59,167 nucleotides of DNA from Candidatus Thorarchaeota archaeon SMTZ1-45 (GCA_001563335.1 LRSL01000024.1:1-59167), one strand, 5' to 3'. Shown: positions 35,880 through 44,233, counted from the stretch's first letter. Notes: a model not told the origin generated them from the sequence alone. Program-made: numbers and translations.

Positions 35880-37187
35880 ATGATACTTGAAGAATATATT
35901 ATGAAATTGAAACAAGATGGAAAAATCACTGCAATAAGTAAAAGCGTTTCAAAGAATCTAGAGATTGCTGGAGTGTTAAAGACTCTCGAGCCTAAGCCTG
36001 TGTTATTTGAGAACGTGAAGGAGAGCAGGTTTCGCGTTGCAGGTAACCTGTTCTGTAATAAAACGCAAGTTGCAGACTACTTTGGAATAACAACTGAAGA
36101 GATAATTCCGACCTTAGCAAATGCCATCGAAAATCGCAGTGAACCGGAACAGACCAGTAAAGCACCTTGTCAAGAAGAGGTTGAGGACAAGGTGGACCTT
36201 GATATATTACCAATTCTGTTTCATAATGAGATTGATGGAGGACCATACATCTCTTCTGGAGTTGTAGTTTCTTCAGATCCAGAGTATGGACAGAATTTGG
36301 ATTTCCATAGGGCAATGCAGATTGGGAGAAATCGGATGGTCGCTAGGGTAGTCAGCGGGCGTGACTTTCATAGGTACTTGGAACGAAATGGTGAGGTGGA
36401 TGTAGCATTCTGCGTTGGTAACACACCTGAAGTGTTGATAGCCGCTGCAACTTCGGTTGAAACTGGGATAAATGAACTAGAGATAGCTAATGCCCTCCGT
36501 CCAATTAGAGTAACTAAGGCTAAGACTGTCGATTTGATGATTCCAGCAGACTGCGAGTTTGTTCTAGAGGGTAGAGTGGTGCTCAAAGAAAGACATGCAG
36601 AAGGTCCCTTCATTGACCTTACAGAAACTGTAGATGTGATACGACAAGAGCCAATATTCGAGGTGAAGAAGATTACACATAGAAAGAGTGCAATTTGGCA
36701 AGGTTTGTTACCTGGTCGGTCAGAGCACAAGATTCTGATGGGTATGCCTCGAGAACCTACAATATTCAAGAAAATAAAGGAGCGAGGGATTAACGTTCTT
36801 GATGTTTACATCACTCCTGGTGGAACAAGTTGGTTGCATGTTGCTGTGAAGATACAGAAAAAGAACGAGGATGATGGTTTACAGGCCTTGGAAGCAGCAT
36901 TTGCAGGACACAAGAGTGCAAAACACATCTGGGTGTATGATGATGACATAGATATCTATTCAGATGAGGAACGAGAGTGGGCAATGGCTACCCGTTTCCA
37001 AGCAGATGTTGACTTAATAATGAAAGACCGTGAGCCTGGAAGTTCTCTTGACCCAAGCGCAGAACCAGGAACCAAACTAACCACAAAGTGTGGGTTTGAC
37101 TGTACAAGGGTCATCGATGCAAAAGGTAAGGGTTTTGCTAAAGCAAAGTTCCCAGAGGTCGACCTCAAAAAGTATCTAGGTGAGTGA
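35880..37187 (+). CDS. UbiD-family anhydromevalonate phosphate decarboxylase
   Basis: 435 aa UbiD-type protein. Characteristic stretches include DLDILPILFHNEIDGGPYISSGV, HRAMQIGRNRMVARVVSGRDF, LEGRVVLKERHAEGPFIDLTE and KHIWVYDDDIDIYSDEEREW. Most UbiD members use prenylated FMN. Next to mevalonate kinase and AcnX subunits, the best assignment is the archaeal decarboxylase that turns trans-anhydromevalonate 5-phosphate into isopentenyl phosphate (the modified mevalonate pathway described for Aeropyrum pernix). The start has a GGTGAG element directly upstream. A UbiX partner is not in the window. Confidence 0.88.
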   Translation: MILEEYIMKLKQDGKITAISKSVSKNLEIAGVLKTLEPKPVLFENVKESRFRVAGNLFCNKTQVADYFGITTEEIIPTLANAIENRSEPEQTSKAPCQEEVEDKVDLDILPILFHNEIDGGPYISSGVVVSSDPEYGQNLDFHRAMQIGRNRMVARVVSGRDFHRYLERNGEVDVAFCVGNTPEVLIAAATSVETGINELEIANALRPIRVTKAKTVDLMIPADCEFVLEGRVVLKERHAEGPFIDLTETVDVIRQEPIFEVKKITHRKSAIWQGLLPGRSEHKILMGMPREPTIFKKIKERGINVLDVYITPGGTSWLHVAVKIQKKNEDDGLQALEAAFAGHKSAKHIWVYDDDIDIYSDEEREWAMATRFQADVDLIMKDREPGSSLDPSAEPGTKLTTKCGFDCTRVIDAKGKGFAKAKFPEVDLKKYLGE

Positions 37188-37188
37188 T

Positions 37189-38376
37189 ATGGGACTCAAG
37201 CTCACACAAGAAGAGAAGGAAATGCTTGATGGCAAGCAGGGTAGAGCCACAAGAAAGGCTATGGAGATAATCACGACACTTGGTGAGATTTATGGAGCTC
37301 AAAGGCTCATTCCAGTTTCAAGTGTACAGATTGCTGGTGTATCATACCATAATCTGGGAGAAGCTGGACTCGAGTATTTAGCTGAAATGGCAGAAGATGG
37401 CCGAGCCAGAGTTCTGACTACATTGAACCCTGCAGGTATGGATCTTTCTGAGTGGAAAAAACATGGAATCAGTGAAGATTTTGCCATAAATCAACAGAGA
37501 GTAGTAGATGCGTTCGAAAAGATGGGGGTTATCACAACATGTACCTGTACACCTTATCTGATTGGAAATCTACCGCATTTTGGAGAACACATTGCTTGGG
37601 CAGAGTCTTCCGCGGTTTGTTTCTCTAACTCTGTAATTGGGGCACTTACTAACAGAGAGGGGGGTCCCAGCGCTCTTGCATCAGCACTGACTGGAAGAAC
37701 TGCTGAATACGGTCTTCATCTCCAAGAGAACCGGATTGCAGAAGTGAAGTATGAAATCAAAACAGAACTGAGTGAAACTGATGATTTTGGTCTGCTTGGT
37801 CAAGTAATTGGAGAACGAACGGGTAAGACGATTCCATATATTACTGGAATCAAGCATGCAACCACAGAGGAGTTGAAGTCATTTAGTGCCTCAGTGGCAA
37901 CATATGGTGGTGTCGCAATCTTCCATATGGAAGGAATTACTCCGAATAGAACCACAATTCCAGAAAAGACCGAGATTGTCACAAGAGAGGACTTGAATAA
38001 AGCTCGGGATGCACTTGATGATGAAGATGCAGAGATTGATTTCATCAGTGTGGGATGTCCTCATGCAAGCATCAAGGAGATTGCAGCAGTAGCTGAGCTG
38101 CTTGATGGCAAAAAGGTGACAGATGGGAAAACTGTTTGGATTACAACCGCGAAGCCAACAAAAGACCTCGCAATAAAGATGGGATTCTATGATAAAATAG
38201 AGAAAGCTGGTGCATTCCTTGTTGCTGATGCCTGTTGTGCAGTGGCGCCGCTAGAAGGAAGATTCACTGGATTGATGACAGATTCGGCGAAAGCATGCTT
38301 CTATGCTCGCGGAAAAAATAAGTTCAAGACTGAAATCCGAACCGTTGATGATTGTATTAAGGAGGCGGTGTCCTAA
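37189..38376 (+). CDS. Phosphomevalonate dehydratase large subunit (AcnX type)
   Basis: 395 aa from ATG 37189; an in-frame GTG at 37180 overlaps the previous stop region and is less likely, since AGGTGAG just precedes the ATG. AcnX-family features: LIPVSSVQIAGVSYHNLGEAG, TCTCTPYLIGNLPHFGEHIAWAESSAVCFSNSVIGALTNREGG, HMEGITPN and SVGCPHAS. The enzyme dehydrates mevalonate 5-phosphate to trans-anhydromevalonate 5-phosphate and is expected to hold an Fe-S cluster. It pairs with the small subunit encoded immediately after it, overlapping by one base. Confidence 0.88.
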   Translation: MGLKLTQEEKEMLDGKQGRATRKAMEIITTLGEIYGAQRLIPVSSVQIAGVSYHNLGEAGLEYLAEMAEDGRARVLTTLNPAGMDLSEWKKHGISEDFAINQQRVVDAFEKMGVITTCTCTPYLIGNLPHFGEHIAWAESSAVCFSNSVIGALTNREGGPSALASALTGRTAEYGLHLQENRIAEVKYEIKTELSETDDFGLLGQVIGERTGKTIPYITGIKHATTEELKSFSASVATYGGVAIFHMEGITPNRTTIPEKTEIVTREDLNKARDALDDEDAEIDFISVGCPHASIKEIAAVAELLDGKKVTDGKTVWITTAKPTKDLAIKMGFYDKIEKAGAFLVADACCAVAPLEGRFTGLMTDSAKACFYARGKNKFKTEIRTVDDCIKEAVS

Positions 38377-38765
38377 TGCAAGGCAGGAAAATCTTCAAGG
38401 GCAAAGTGCTAGGGGAAGCGTTAGTAACAGGTGAAGACATCTCATTCTATGGAGGTTGTGATCCCGAAACTGGAGAGATAGTTGAGAAAGGTCATCACCT
38501 TGAGGGAAAATCTGTGGCTGGTAAGATACTTGTCTTTCCAACAGGTAAAGGTTCTACTGTTGGTTCATATGTTTTATATGCTCTCAAAAAAGCCGAAAGA
38601 GCTCCACTTGCAATAATTAACAGGACTACTGATCCTGTGGTGGCTGTCGGATGTATCATATCTGAAATACCTGCAGTTGACCAGATTGAGATTGATAAAA
38701 TCAAAACTGGACAAAAAGTGGAAGTGGACGCCGACAATGGCGTCGTTTCCATAATTGAGCAGTAA
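38376..38765 (+). CDS. Phosphomevalonate dehydratase small subunit (AcnX swivel)
   Basis: 129 aa swivelling-domain protein: GKVLGEALVTGEDISFYGGCDPETGEI, FPTGKGSTVGSYVLYALKKAERAPLAIINRTTDPVVAVGCIISEIPAVD. It completes the active site of the dehydratase large subunit. A GGAGG ribosome-binding sequence precedes the ATG, which overlaps the large-subunit stop by one base. Its stop codon abuts the stop codon of the convergent uS2 gene with no intervening base. Confidence 0.88.
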   Translation: MQGRKIFKGKVLGEALVTGEDISFYGGCDPETGEIVEKGHHLEGKSVAGKILVFPTGKGSTVGSYVLYALKKAERAPLAIINRTTDPVVAVGCIISEIPAVDQIEIDKIKTGQKVEVDADNGVVSIIEQ

Positions 38766-39387
38766 TTAGAACCGCTGGACCTGAGGTTCAAAGTCCTCAG
38801 GAGAGAAGATAGCTTCACCTTCCTCTGGTAAATCGCCTCGCTCTCGAAGAGTTTGTCCTGTTAGGAGATAGTATACAAGTGCCAGTGATTTACGACCACG
38901 GTTGTTGGTGGGAATCACTAAATCCACATTTGTGGTCACATTATCAGTATCACAGAGTGCAATAACTGGAATACCAATCTTAGCAGCCTCAGTAAGAGCC
39001 TGTTGATCTGTTCGTGGGTCTGTCAGAATGACCACATCAGGCTCAATGTAAGTTCGTGGGATTCGTGAGTGTCCCAGGTACAAAACGCTCAGTGAATGCA
39101 TTTGCTCCAATATAGTATGCAAATGTTTCTACTGGTCTTTTACCATAAACTCTTCCAGAAACCACTACTATTTTAGATGGGTCAAATCGTGCTAAGAACT
39201 TGGCAGCCACTCGAATTCGTTCGTCGGTCTTCCTAACATCAAGAACGTAAAGTCCAATAGGTCTTTGTCGATAAACAAAAGGCTCCATGTCTTGGGTCTT
39301 TACTTGTGTACCAATGTGACAGCCTGCAGCAAGGTACTTGTCCATTGGTGTCAAAAGCTCTAGATCAGCGACTTCTATCTCACTCAT
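38766..39387 (-). pseudogene. rps2: Ribosomal protein uS2, frame broken
   Basis: The 5' part from ATG 39387 ([19 protein letters not shown]...) gives ordinary uS2 as far as FVPGTLTNP, then runs into a wrong-frame stop. The rest of uS2 ([19 protein letters not shown]...[21 protein letters not shown]...) is intact in another frame, down to TAA at 38766. The shift lies near 39050-39065: one extra base, or two or five missing, would explain it. uS2 is essential, so sequence error is likeliest; a decayed copy or recoding are alternatives. A strong Shine-Dalgarno sequence precedes the start. It follows rpoN in the rpoD-eL18-uL13-uS9-rpoN-uS2 operon. Confidence 0.85.
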
Positions 39388-39388
39388 T

Positions 39389-39604
39389 CTATTTAACCTC
39401 CGTAGATTCCGTTGTGGCAAAAGCCATGAAACTGTCAATAATATCAATGTGTGCAAGTAGCATCCTTCGACAACAATACCTGGTTAGACCAATATTGTCT
39501 AGTACAACTGCAGGATCTTCACCCTGTCGGACTTCTCGTTTGAATTGTTCGAACTTGTCTGCAACTACTTTGCCGCAAGTGAAACATCGTACTGGTATTA
39601 TCAT
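39389..39604 (-). CDS. rpoN: RNA polymerase subunit Rpo10 (RpoN)
   Basis: 71 aa, starting [17 protein letters not shown] with the CFTCG zinc motif; the second cysteine pair is in [18 protein letters not shown]. It is the archaeal equivalent of eukaryotic Rpb10, a small structural subunit binding the Rpo3/Rpo11 assembly platform. Length and motifs match the family. It sits between uS9 and uS2 as in other archaea, but the usual rpoK neighbour is missing here. Confidence 0.95.
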   Translation of the reverse strand: MIIPVRCFTCGKVVADKFEQFKREVRQGEDPAVVLDNIGLTRYCCRRMLLAHIDIIDSFMAFATTESTEVK

Positions 39605-39616
39605 TCTTAAGTCGCC

Positions 39617-39953
39617 TCACCTGTATGATTTCTGATAACGGGAACGTGCTGAAGGACCACCGAATTTCTTAGGCTCGGTTCTTCTTGGATCTCCGACCAA
39701 CATTGTTCGATCATGGTCAATCATCTTTGAGCGTGCCTCAAAGTCTTGGCTCATTCGGAACAATCCTGTAGCTATTGCCATCCGTATAGCATCATCCGAA
39801 GAGAACCAAGGGCTCTAATATACGCATACGAGCAAGCTCTGGCTGATGAATCTCCAGAGGTTCTCCATTGATTCTAATTCGACCATTGCCATCCCTTATT
39901 GTTGCCTTTGCAAGACTTGTCTTTCTCTTGCCTGTGCTAACTACAACTCTCAT
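39617..39953 (-). pseudogene. rps9: Ribosomal protein uS9, internal deletion with frame change
   Basis: ATG 39953 opens normal uS9 (MRVVVSTGKRKTSLAKATIR...[11 protein letters not shown]) but meets TGA at 39794-39792. In another frame the C-terminal half continues ([13 protein letters not shown]...[33 protein letters not shown]) to TGA at 39617. About 20-25 residues normally lying between these blocks, including the VDI...GGG..GQ segment, are missing, so roughly 65-72 bases are lost, by frame arithmetic a number leaving remainder 2 on division by 3. The 337-base length is not a multiple of three. As the gene is essential, assembly error is likely. Confidence 0.85.
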
Positions 39954-39954
39954 G

Positions 39955-40407
39955 CTATTTTACCTCCGGGCTCCTCCAACCAAGTTCGTGGCTCAAGTCA
40001 GCCACAGTGATGTACTTTTGTTTCATGCTTGTATATCTAGCACCCTCAAGCACAATCTTCTCTGAATCTGCATACTTCTCGGGAACTCCAATGTACACCT
40101 TAATGCGTTTGAATGCGGCCTTGCCACGGGGTGTTGGCCATGGAAGCATACCACGAATCATCTTCCGTACCATCTTATCAGGGCGGCGTTCATGAAATGG
40201 ACCTCTTTTTGGATTATAGGAGGTTCGAATATTGAATTTCTCTTTGAAAGATTCAATCACTGTTCTGCGTTTGCCTGTGATTATGGCTTTTTCAGCATTG
40301 ACGATAACAACATTTTCACCGAGAAGAGCAGCTTTTGCAGCTTTCGTTCCAAGTCTGCCCACGACCATATTCTCGGCATCGTAGATTTTGACACTCTCTG
40401 TACTCAT
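39955..40407 (-). CDS. rpl13: Ribosomal protein uL13
   Basis: 150 aa from ATG 40407 (MSTESVKIYDAENMVVGRLG); AGGTGG just upstream makes this better than the GTG at 40416. Family features: VKIYDAENMVVGRLGTKAAKAAL, VVIVNAEKAIITGKRR, RGPFHERRPDKMVRKMIRGMLPWPTPRGKAAFKRIKVY. The stop is one base before the uS9 start. It is part of the rpoD-eL18-uL13-uS9-rpoN-uS2 operon. Confidence 0.94.
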   Translation of the reverse strand: MSTESVKIYDAENMVVGRLGTKAAKAALLGENVVIVNAEKAIITGKRRTVIESFKEKFNIRTSYNPKRGPFHERRPDKMVRKMIRGMLPWPTPRGKAAFKRIKVYIGVPEKYADSEKIVLEGARYTSMKQKYITVADLSHELGWRSPEVK

Positions 40408-40416
40408 TGGAACCAC

Positions 40417-40788
40417 CTATACAATTATTGTAACTCCTTTACCCTTGGGAACCTGAGTAAGTAGCTCGTCAATGGATATCAGTGAACCACCTGCACCTAC
40501 TATTACTGTCCTTGCAGAGGCGGATGCATTGAGAGCTGCCACAGTCACCTTATGAGAGAGATTGCCTGATCCTAGCACCTTTCCTGGTACTACAATAATG
40601 TCTCCAGCACTAGTATAGCGGTTGATTTTTCCAATATTTACTGTAGCACGCTGGCGAGCAGGTCTAGCTATGAGCTCTGCAACTCGCTTCCAGATTCCTA
40701 CATTATGTTTGGCAGATGTTTTTCTTAGCGCATTAATTAGTGCGCGTGTATTGGGGTCAGTTGGTCCAGATTTTACTGATCTTTCCAT
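40417..40788 (-). CDS. rpl18e: Ribosomal protein eL18
   Basis: 123 aa from ATG 40788 (MERSVKSGPTDPNTRALINAL). GAGGTG seven bases upstream favours it over an in-frame ATG at 40803 that overlaps the rpoD stop. Family signatures: SAKHNVGIWKRVAELIARPARQRATVNIGKINRYT and DIIVVPGKVLGSGNLSHKVTVAALNAS. A large-subunit protein, second in this operon. Confidence 0.93.
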   Translation of the reverse strand: MERSVKSGPTDPNTRALINALRKTSAKHNVGIWKRVAELIARPARQRATVNIGKINRYTSAGDIIVVPGKVLGSGNLSHKVTVAALNASASARTVIVGAGGSLISIDELLTQVPKGKGVTIIV

Positions 40789-40799
40789 ATTGTTACACC

Positions 40800-41600
40800 T
40801 CATAATGAATTTGCATAATCAAGAGCCAACCTGATTCTTTCTTTCAGTAACTCAGAAGATTTCTCAACAATATCCTCGGGACTAAGCGAGCCTGTTGATT
40901 CCACCTTGAAAAAGAATGTATCTTTCTTGGAGTCAATTGTGATTGCTCCTGGTTCACAGACTTCAACGCAAGCCTCGCAAAGGCTACAATCCAGTGTGTT
41001 CTGTGTTGATATTGTGTCACCATCTATCAGGAAGATATTCTTAGGACAAACATCAACGCAATCCCCACATTGATTACAGGTTTTCTTGTTCACTTCAACT
41101 ATGGGTACGTACTTGTAGGAAACGGTTGATACTGGTTGAAACTTGGCATTTTCCACACCCTTTCCAAGTCGAGCATATGCCTCGACAATTAAGCGTTGGT
41201 TAGGAGCTAATTTTACTATGGGAATATCGCCTGATGTTGGAATTACTTTTGGGTCTTGTGAGGTCAAGTCACGGGAGTAGATGATCTTCTCTTCATCGCC
41301 TGTTTCTTCCTCCAGAGTAAGTGTGCATTGACATAGACTACAGCCTTTCCCTTCACAGTCACAGTTCTCTGGCAGGTTATAGCTATCAAGATCTGTTATG
41401 AGTGGTATTAGCCCCAATCTGTGAGCAAGCATCTCATCATACATGACGCTTGTGTTCTCAAGAACAAGCACTTCGTCTATTGCCATTGCTGGCAATCTGG
41501 TAAGCATGGTTCTGCGTAATGCATTTGCAAACGCAACATCCACTCCTTCCACTAGGAAGTGAATGATATTCTCCTGCTTGTGGATTATCGTGATCTCCAT
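40800..41600 (-). CDS. rpoD: RNA polymerase subunit Rpo3 (RpoD) with ferredoxin-like domain
   Basis: 266 aa. An Rpb3/alpha-like dimerisation domain (residues about 1-50; FANALRRTMLTRLPAMAIDEV) and second domain are interrupted by a ferredoxin-like insert at about 170-225 with eight cysteines in two CxxCxxC...C sets (CNQCGDCVDVCP and CSLCEACVEVCEPG), so two 4Fe-4S clusters could bind. An additional CDCEGKGCSLCQC cluster lies near residues 79-91. Rpo3 pairs with Rpo11 to nucleate polymerase assembly. The gene heads the operon eL18-uL13-uS9-rpoN-uS2; the uS13-uS4-uS11 genes usually upstream are absent. Confidence 0.94.
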   Translation of the reverse strand: MEITIIHKQENIIHFLVEGVDVAFANALRRTMLTRLPAMAIDEVLVLENTSVMYDEMLAHRLGLIPLITDLDSYNLPENCDCEGKGCSLCQCTLTLEEETGDEEKIIYSRDLTSQDPKVIPTSGDIPIVKLAPNQRLIVEAYARLGKGVENAKFQPVSTVSYKYVPIVEVNKKTCNQCGDCVDVCPKNIFLIDGDTISTQNTLDCSLCEACVEVCEPGAITIDSKKDTFFFKVESTGSLSPEDIVEKSSELLKERIRLALDYANSL

Positions 41601-41655
41601 TAACTCACCTGACCATAATTTTCAGTTCATACCCAAAAGACATTCTTTCCCGGAC

Positions 41656-41705
41656 GGACTCGCCATGTGACAAGATACTGTCAAATGGCTCACTCGCCCA
41701 TGTCC
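41656..41705 (-). promoter_or_regulatory. Possible structured leader before rpoD operon
   Basis: Read on the transcribed strand, this stretch can fold as a three-way junction: an outer stem of GGA/TCC plus CATG/CATG (41656-41658, 41664-41667 with 41699-41705), and two hairpins, GACA/TGTC (41669-41672/41679-41682) and GGC/GCC (41687-41689/41696-41698). It lies 56 bases before the rpoD start. The helices are short, so it may be chance. Confidence 0.25.
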
Positions 41706-41797
41706 TGGGCATCTTCGCCTGATTTCTCTGAACATAAAAGGCTTGTCCTACGGCTAGCTGCCATCAGGTAATAACAAGATTAGAGCATAAGTGATAT

Positions 41798-42295
41798 CTA
41801 GGCAGCCACTTGTACTAGGTCACGTAGGCCGTTCACAATCAGCTTATAACCTGTAAGACGTTGTTTTGGGTCAATAGCAACCATACCAACAGTTGGAACT
41901 CCAAGCAAGTCTTCTACCGACTCAGGTCTCATTGAACCTGGGAGGTCTTGCTTATTAGCAATAGCAATGACTTTCATGCCATTTAGCTGATTCTTATATT
42001 TTTCAAGTAATTGTCGAGTTTTAAGAACAGCCTTTGGGCTGCTCTCTGTTACAACAACAACCATCTTGCTGCCTCTCATGAAATCAGGCCATAAGAATTC
42101 AAAATGAGACTGACCACCCATTTCAATCAGAGAGACTTTCGTGCTGCTATCTATAGTGATTGTTCCACAACTCATGCCTGCAGTTGGTTGATAGTTAGCC
42201 TCTAGTTTTGGTGCCCTATCGGTGAGGAGTTTGATCAATGTGGATTTGCCAGCATAACCGGATCCCATCAGGGCGACCTTGAGATACTGTGTCAT
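41798..42295 (-). CDS. Arf-like small GTPase
   Basis: 165 aa Ras-superfamily protein. P-loop GSGYAGKST (about 11-19); switch I threonine in YQPTAGMSCG (T38); switch II LIEMGGQSHFEFLWPDFM, where the usual DxGGQ aspartate is Glu58; G4 IANKQDLPG (NKQD 114-117), the characteristic Arf/Arl sequence. There is no N-terminal Gly2, amphipathic helix or C-terminal lipid cysteine, so membrane anchoring differs from eukaryotic Arf. Such GTPases are abundant in Asgard archaea. The Asp-to-Glu change may alter hydrolysis. It is divergent from the G1P dehydrogenase. Confidence 0.85.
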   Translation of the reverse strand: MTQYLKVALMGSGYAGKSTLIKLLTDRAPKLEANYQPTAGMSCGTITIDSSTKVSLIEMGGQSHFEFLWPDFMRGSKMVVVVTESSPKAVLKTRQLLEKYKNQLNGMKVIAIANKQDLPGSMRPESVEDLLGVPTVGMVAIDPKQRLTGYKLIVNGLRDLVQVAA

Positions 42296-42491
42296 GAAAG
42301 TCTACTCCAACTAAAACGTGATTGGAGAGTGTATAGGTTGCTGTATTTCGTGTGTAATACTCACTGCCAGAAAAAATGCCCCTCTGAAGCACTACTTAAG
42401 ACTGATGAAATAATAGAAGATTGAGTGATAAATGACGCTTGATAGAAGAGCTTAACAGGCAGAGCGATTGTGCCATTCGGGTGATGTTGAA

Positions 42492-43484
42492 ATGTCCTTC
42501 AAGGGTCCACAGATTGTCATTATTCAGGATGGAGCCCTAAGTGAACTTGGGTCACTCATGAAGGATTATTCCAGCCCTATTTGCGTGACTGATGAGTTGA
42601 TTCATGCAGAGTACGCTGACCGCCTTGAAACTGTAATTGGAAGACAATGTAGATGGTTAATGGCATCTACATATCGGGCTAATACAAACACTGTTCTTGG
42701 TAAAGTTGACATCGTCCTCGGGTTCGGAGGAGGAAGTAGTTTAGATGTGGCTAAGCTGATCTCTCGGGACACTGGTATAAGCTGGATATCAGTACCTACA
42801 GCAGCATCTCACGATGGTATAGCAAGTGAAGTTGCATCCGTGAGTCATAATGGTTACAAATACTCTGAGAAGTGTAAGGCACCACTGGCAGTAATCGCTG
42901 ACACTTCAATCATCTCAAAAGCGCCTCCTAGGTTAAAGCTTGCAGGTCTTGGGGATATAATCTGTAAGACCTCTAGTCTAGCTGAATGGAAACTAGCTTA
43001 TGAAGCGAATGACGAGCCATTTAATGATGAGGTCTATACTATTGTAAAGAAAGCCTTAGATTCTGTTCTCGTTGATGACAGTCTTGAAACCCTAATCAGT
43101 GCTGAAATTGATGCAGGGCGTGCTATGAGTATTTTTGGAAGTTCACGACCCTGTTCTGGAACAGAACATGCGATATCTCACGCCTTAGATAGAGTCTGCG
43201 CTGAACTACATGGCCTACAGGTTGCTTTTGCAACTCCAATTTGCCTTCATTATCTTCTGGAAACAGGATGTACAGAATTCAAGCCAGGTTATGTCCTGAA
43301 TTTCATGTCAGAAAGAGAGATGCCTGTCACACTTTCAGAGATGAATATTAATGAAGAGCAATTCATTGAAAGTATACATCATGGTCTAGGTATTATGGAG
43401 AGGAGAAAACGATATTCTGTCTTGAAGCATTTAGATGTCGATGATACCTCTCTAAGATCAGTCATGAGAGATTTAGACTATTGA
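42492..43484 (+). CDS. egsA: sn-glycerol-1-phosphate dehydrogenase
   Basis: 330 aa from ATG 42492 (MSFKGPQIVIIQDGAL), with GGTGATG upstream; a TTG at 42468 would add eight residues without a ribosome-binding sequence. Motifs: VDIVLGFGGGSSLDVAKLIS (NAD(P)-binding), SVPTAASHDGIAS, a zinc-site aspartate near KLAGLGDIICK, SGTEHAISHALD and LHGLQVAFAT, giving the Asp-His-His zinc ligands. It makes the sn-G1P backbone of archaeal lipids. Neighbours are not lipid genes, but carS and mvk lie in this same window. Confidence 0.92.
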   Translation: MSFKGPQIVIIQDGALSELGSLMKDYSSPICVTDELIHAEYADRLETVIGRQCRWLMASTYRANTNTVLGKVDIVLGFGGGSSLDVAKLISRDTGISWISVPTAASHDGIASEVASVSHNGYKYSEKCKAPLAVIADTSIISKAPPRLKLAGLGDIICKTSSLAEWKLAYEANDEPFNDEVYTIVKKALDSVLVDDSLETLISAEIDAGRAMSIFGSSRPCSGTEHAISHALDRVCAELHGLQVAFATPICLHYLLETGCTEFKPGYVLNFMSEREMPVTLSEMNINEEQFIESIHHGLGIMERRKRYSVLKHLDVDDTSLRSVMRDLDY

Positions 43485-43613
43485 AATACCAATACACTTC
43501 GACAGTTTTAAAAGAAGTTAGATTGACGGCGCAGAAGAGCCTATTCTTTGAATCTTCGAAGGAGAGGTGAAGTTTGCATATACCGATGAAGAACTGAACT
43601 GAGGTAGAAAACA

Positions 43614-43985
43614 ATGCCAAAGCCAAGTTTTGTTGAATGGGAGCCAACTGAGGAACTTCAGAAGAAGGCCCTTGAGGCTCTAGAAATAGCCAAAGACACA
43701 GGTCGAATTAAGAAAGGGATTAACGAAGCTACAAAGAGCATTGAGCGTGGCATAGCACGCTTAGTACTCGTTGCTGAGGATGTTGAGCCCCAGGAAGTAA
43801 TCATGTATTTGCCTGGTCTTTGTGATGACAAGAAAGCTCCTTACATCTTCGTGAAGAGCAAAGCGGATCTTGGAAATGCAGCAGGTATTGAACGACCTAC
43901 TGCAGCTGTCGCAATCATCGTTGAAGGCAAGGCAAAGGAACTTGTTGATGATCTCGTTGAGAAGATCAATGGTCTCCGTAAGTAA
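43614..43985 (+). CDS. rpl7ae: Ribosomal protein eL8 (L7Ae)
   Basis: 123 aa, family length. It opens VEWEPTEELQKKALEALEIAKDTGRIKKGINEATKSIERG, the K-turn-binding surface, followed by LVLVAEDVEPQEVIMYLPGLCDDKKAPYIFVKSKADLGNAAG. L7Ae binds K-turns in 23S rRNA and in C/D and H/ACA guide RNAs, and RNase P. It heads eL8-eS28-eL24, 20 bases before eS28. Confidence 0.95.
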   Translation: MPKPSFVEWEPTEELQKKALEALEIAKDTGRIKKGINEATKSIERGIARLVLVAEDVEPQEVIMYLPGLCDDKKAPYIFVKSKADLGNAAGIERPTAAVAIIVEGKAKELVDDLVEKINGLRK

Positions 43986-44005
43986 ACTCCGGGTGATGGC
44001 TGACA

Positions 44006-44230
44006 ATGAGCAAAGAAGAAGAAGCAACTCCAGCAATTCCTGCAGAAGTCATACAGCTCCTAGGAAGAACAGGAGTGACAGGTGAAATCACACAAGTTCG
44101 TGTGAAGATATTGGATGGCAGGGATAAGGGTCGAGTTTTGACTCGTAACGTGAAAGGACCAATTAGAATGGGAGATATCTTGATTCTAAGAGAAACTGAA
44201 CGTGAAGCCCGCAAGATGAGGAGGCGTTAG
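44006..44230 (+). CDS. rps28e: Ribosomal protein eS28
   Basis: 74 aa with GGTGATGG upstream. Family features: [55 protein letters not shown]. An OB-fold small-subunit protein. It is co-transcribed between eL8 and eL24. Confidence 0.95.
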   Translation: MSKEEEATPAIPAEVIQLLGRTGVTGEITQVRVKILDGRDKGRVLTRNVKGPIRMGDILILRETEREARKMRRR

Positions 44231-44233
44231 CCA

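Noticed and set aside
41673..41785. A 36-codon open frame upstream of rpoD on the minus strand
   Set aside because: Arginine- and cysteine-scattered sequence without motif; more likely a leader region. It overlaps the predicted folded region.
42380..42470. Possible C/D box guide RNA upstream of G1P dehydrogenase (TGATGA present)
   Set aside because: One C-like box is present, but no D box or internal C'/D' with correct spacing could be found.
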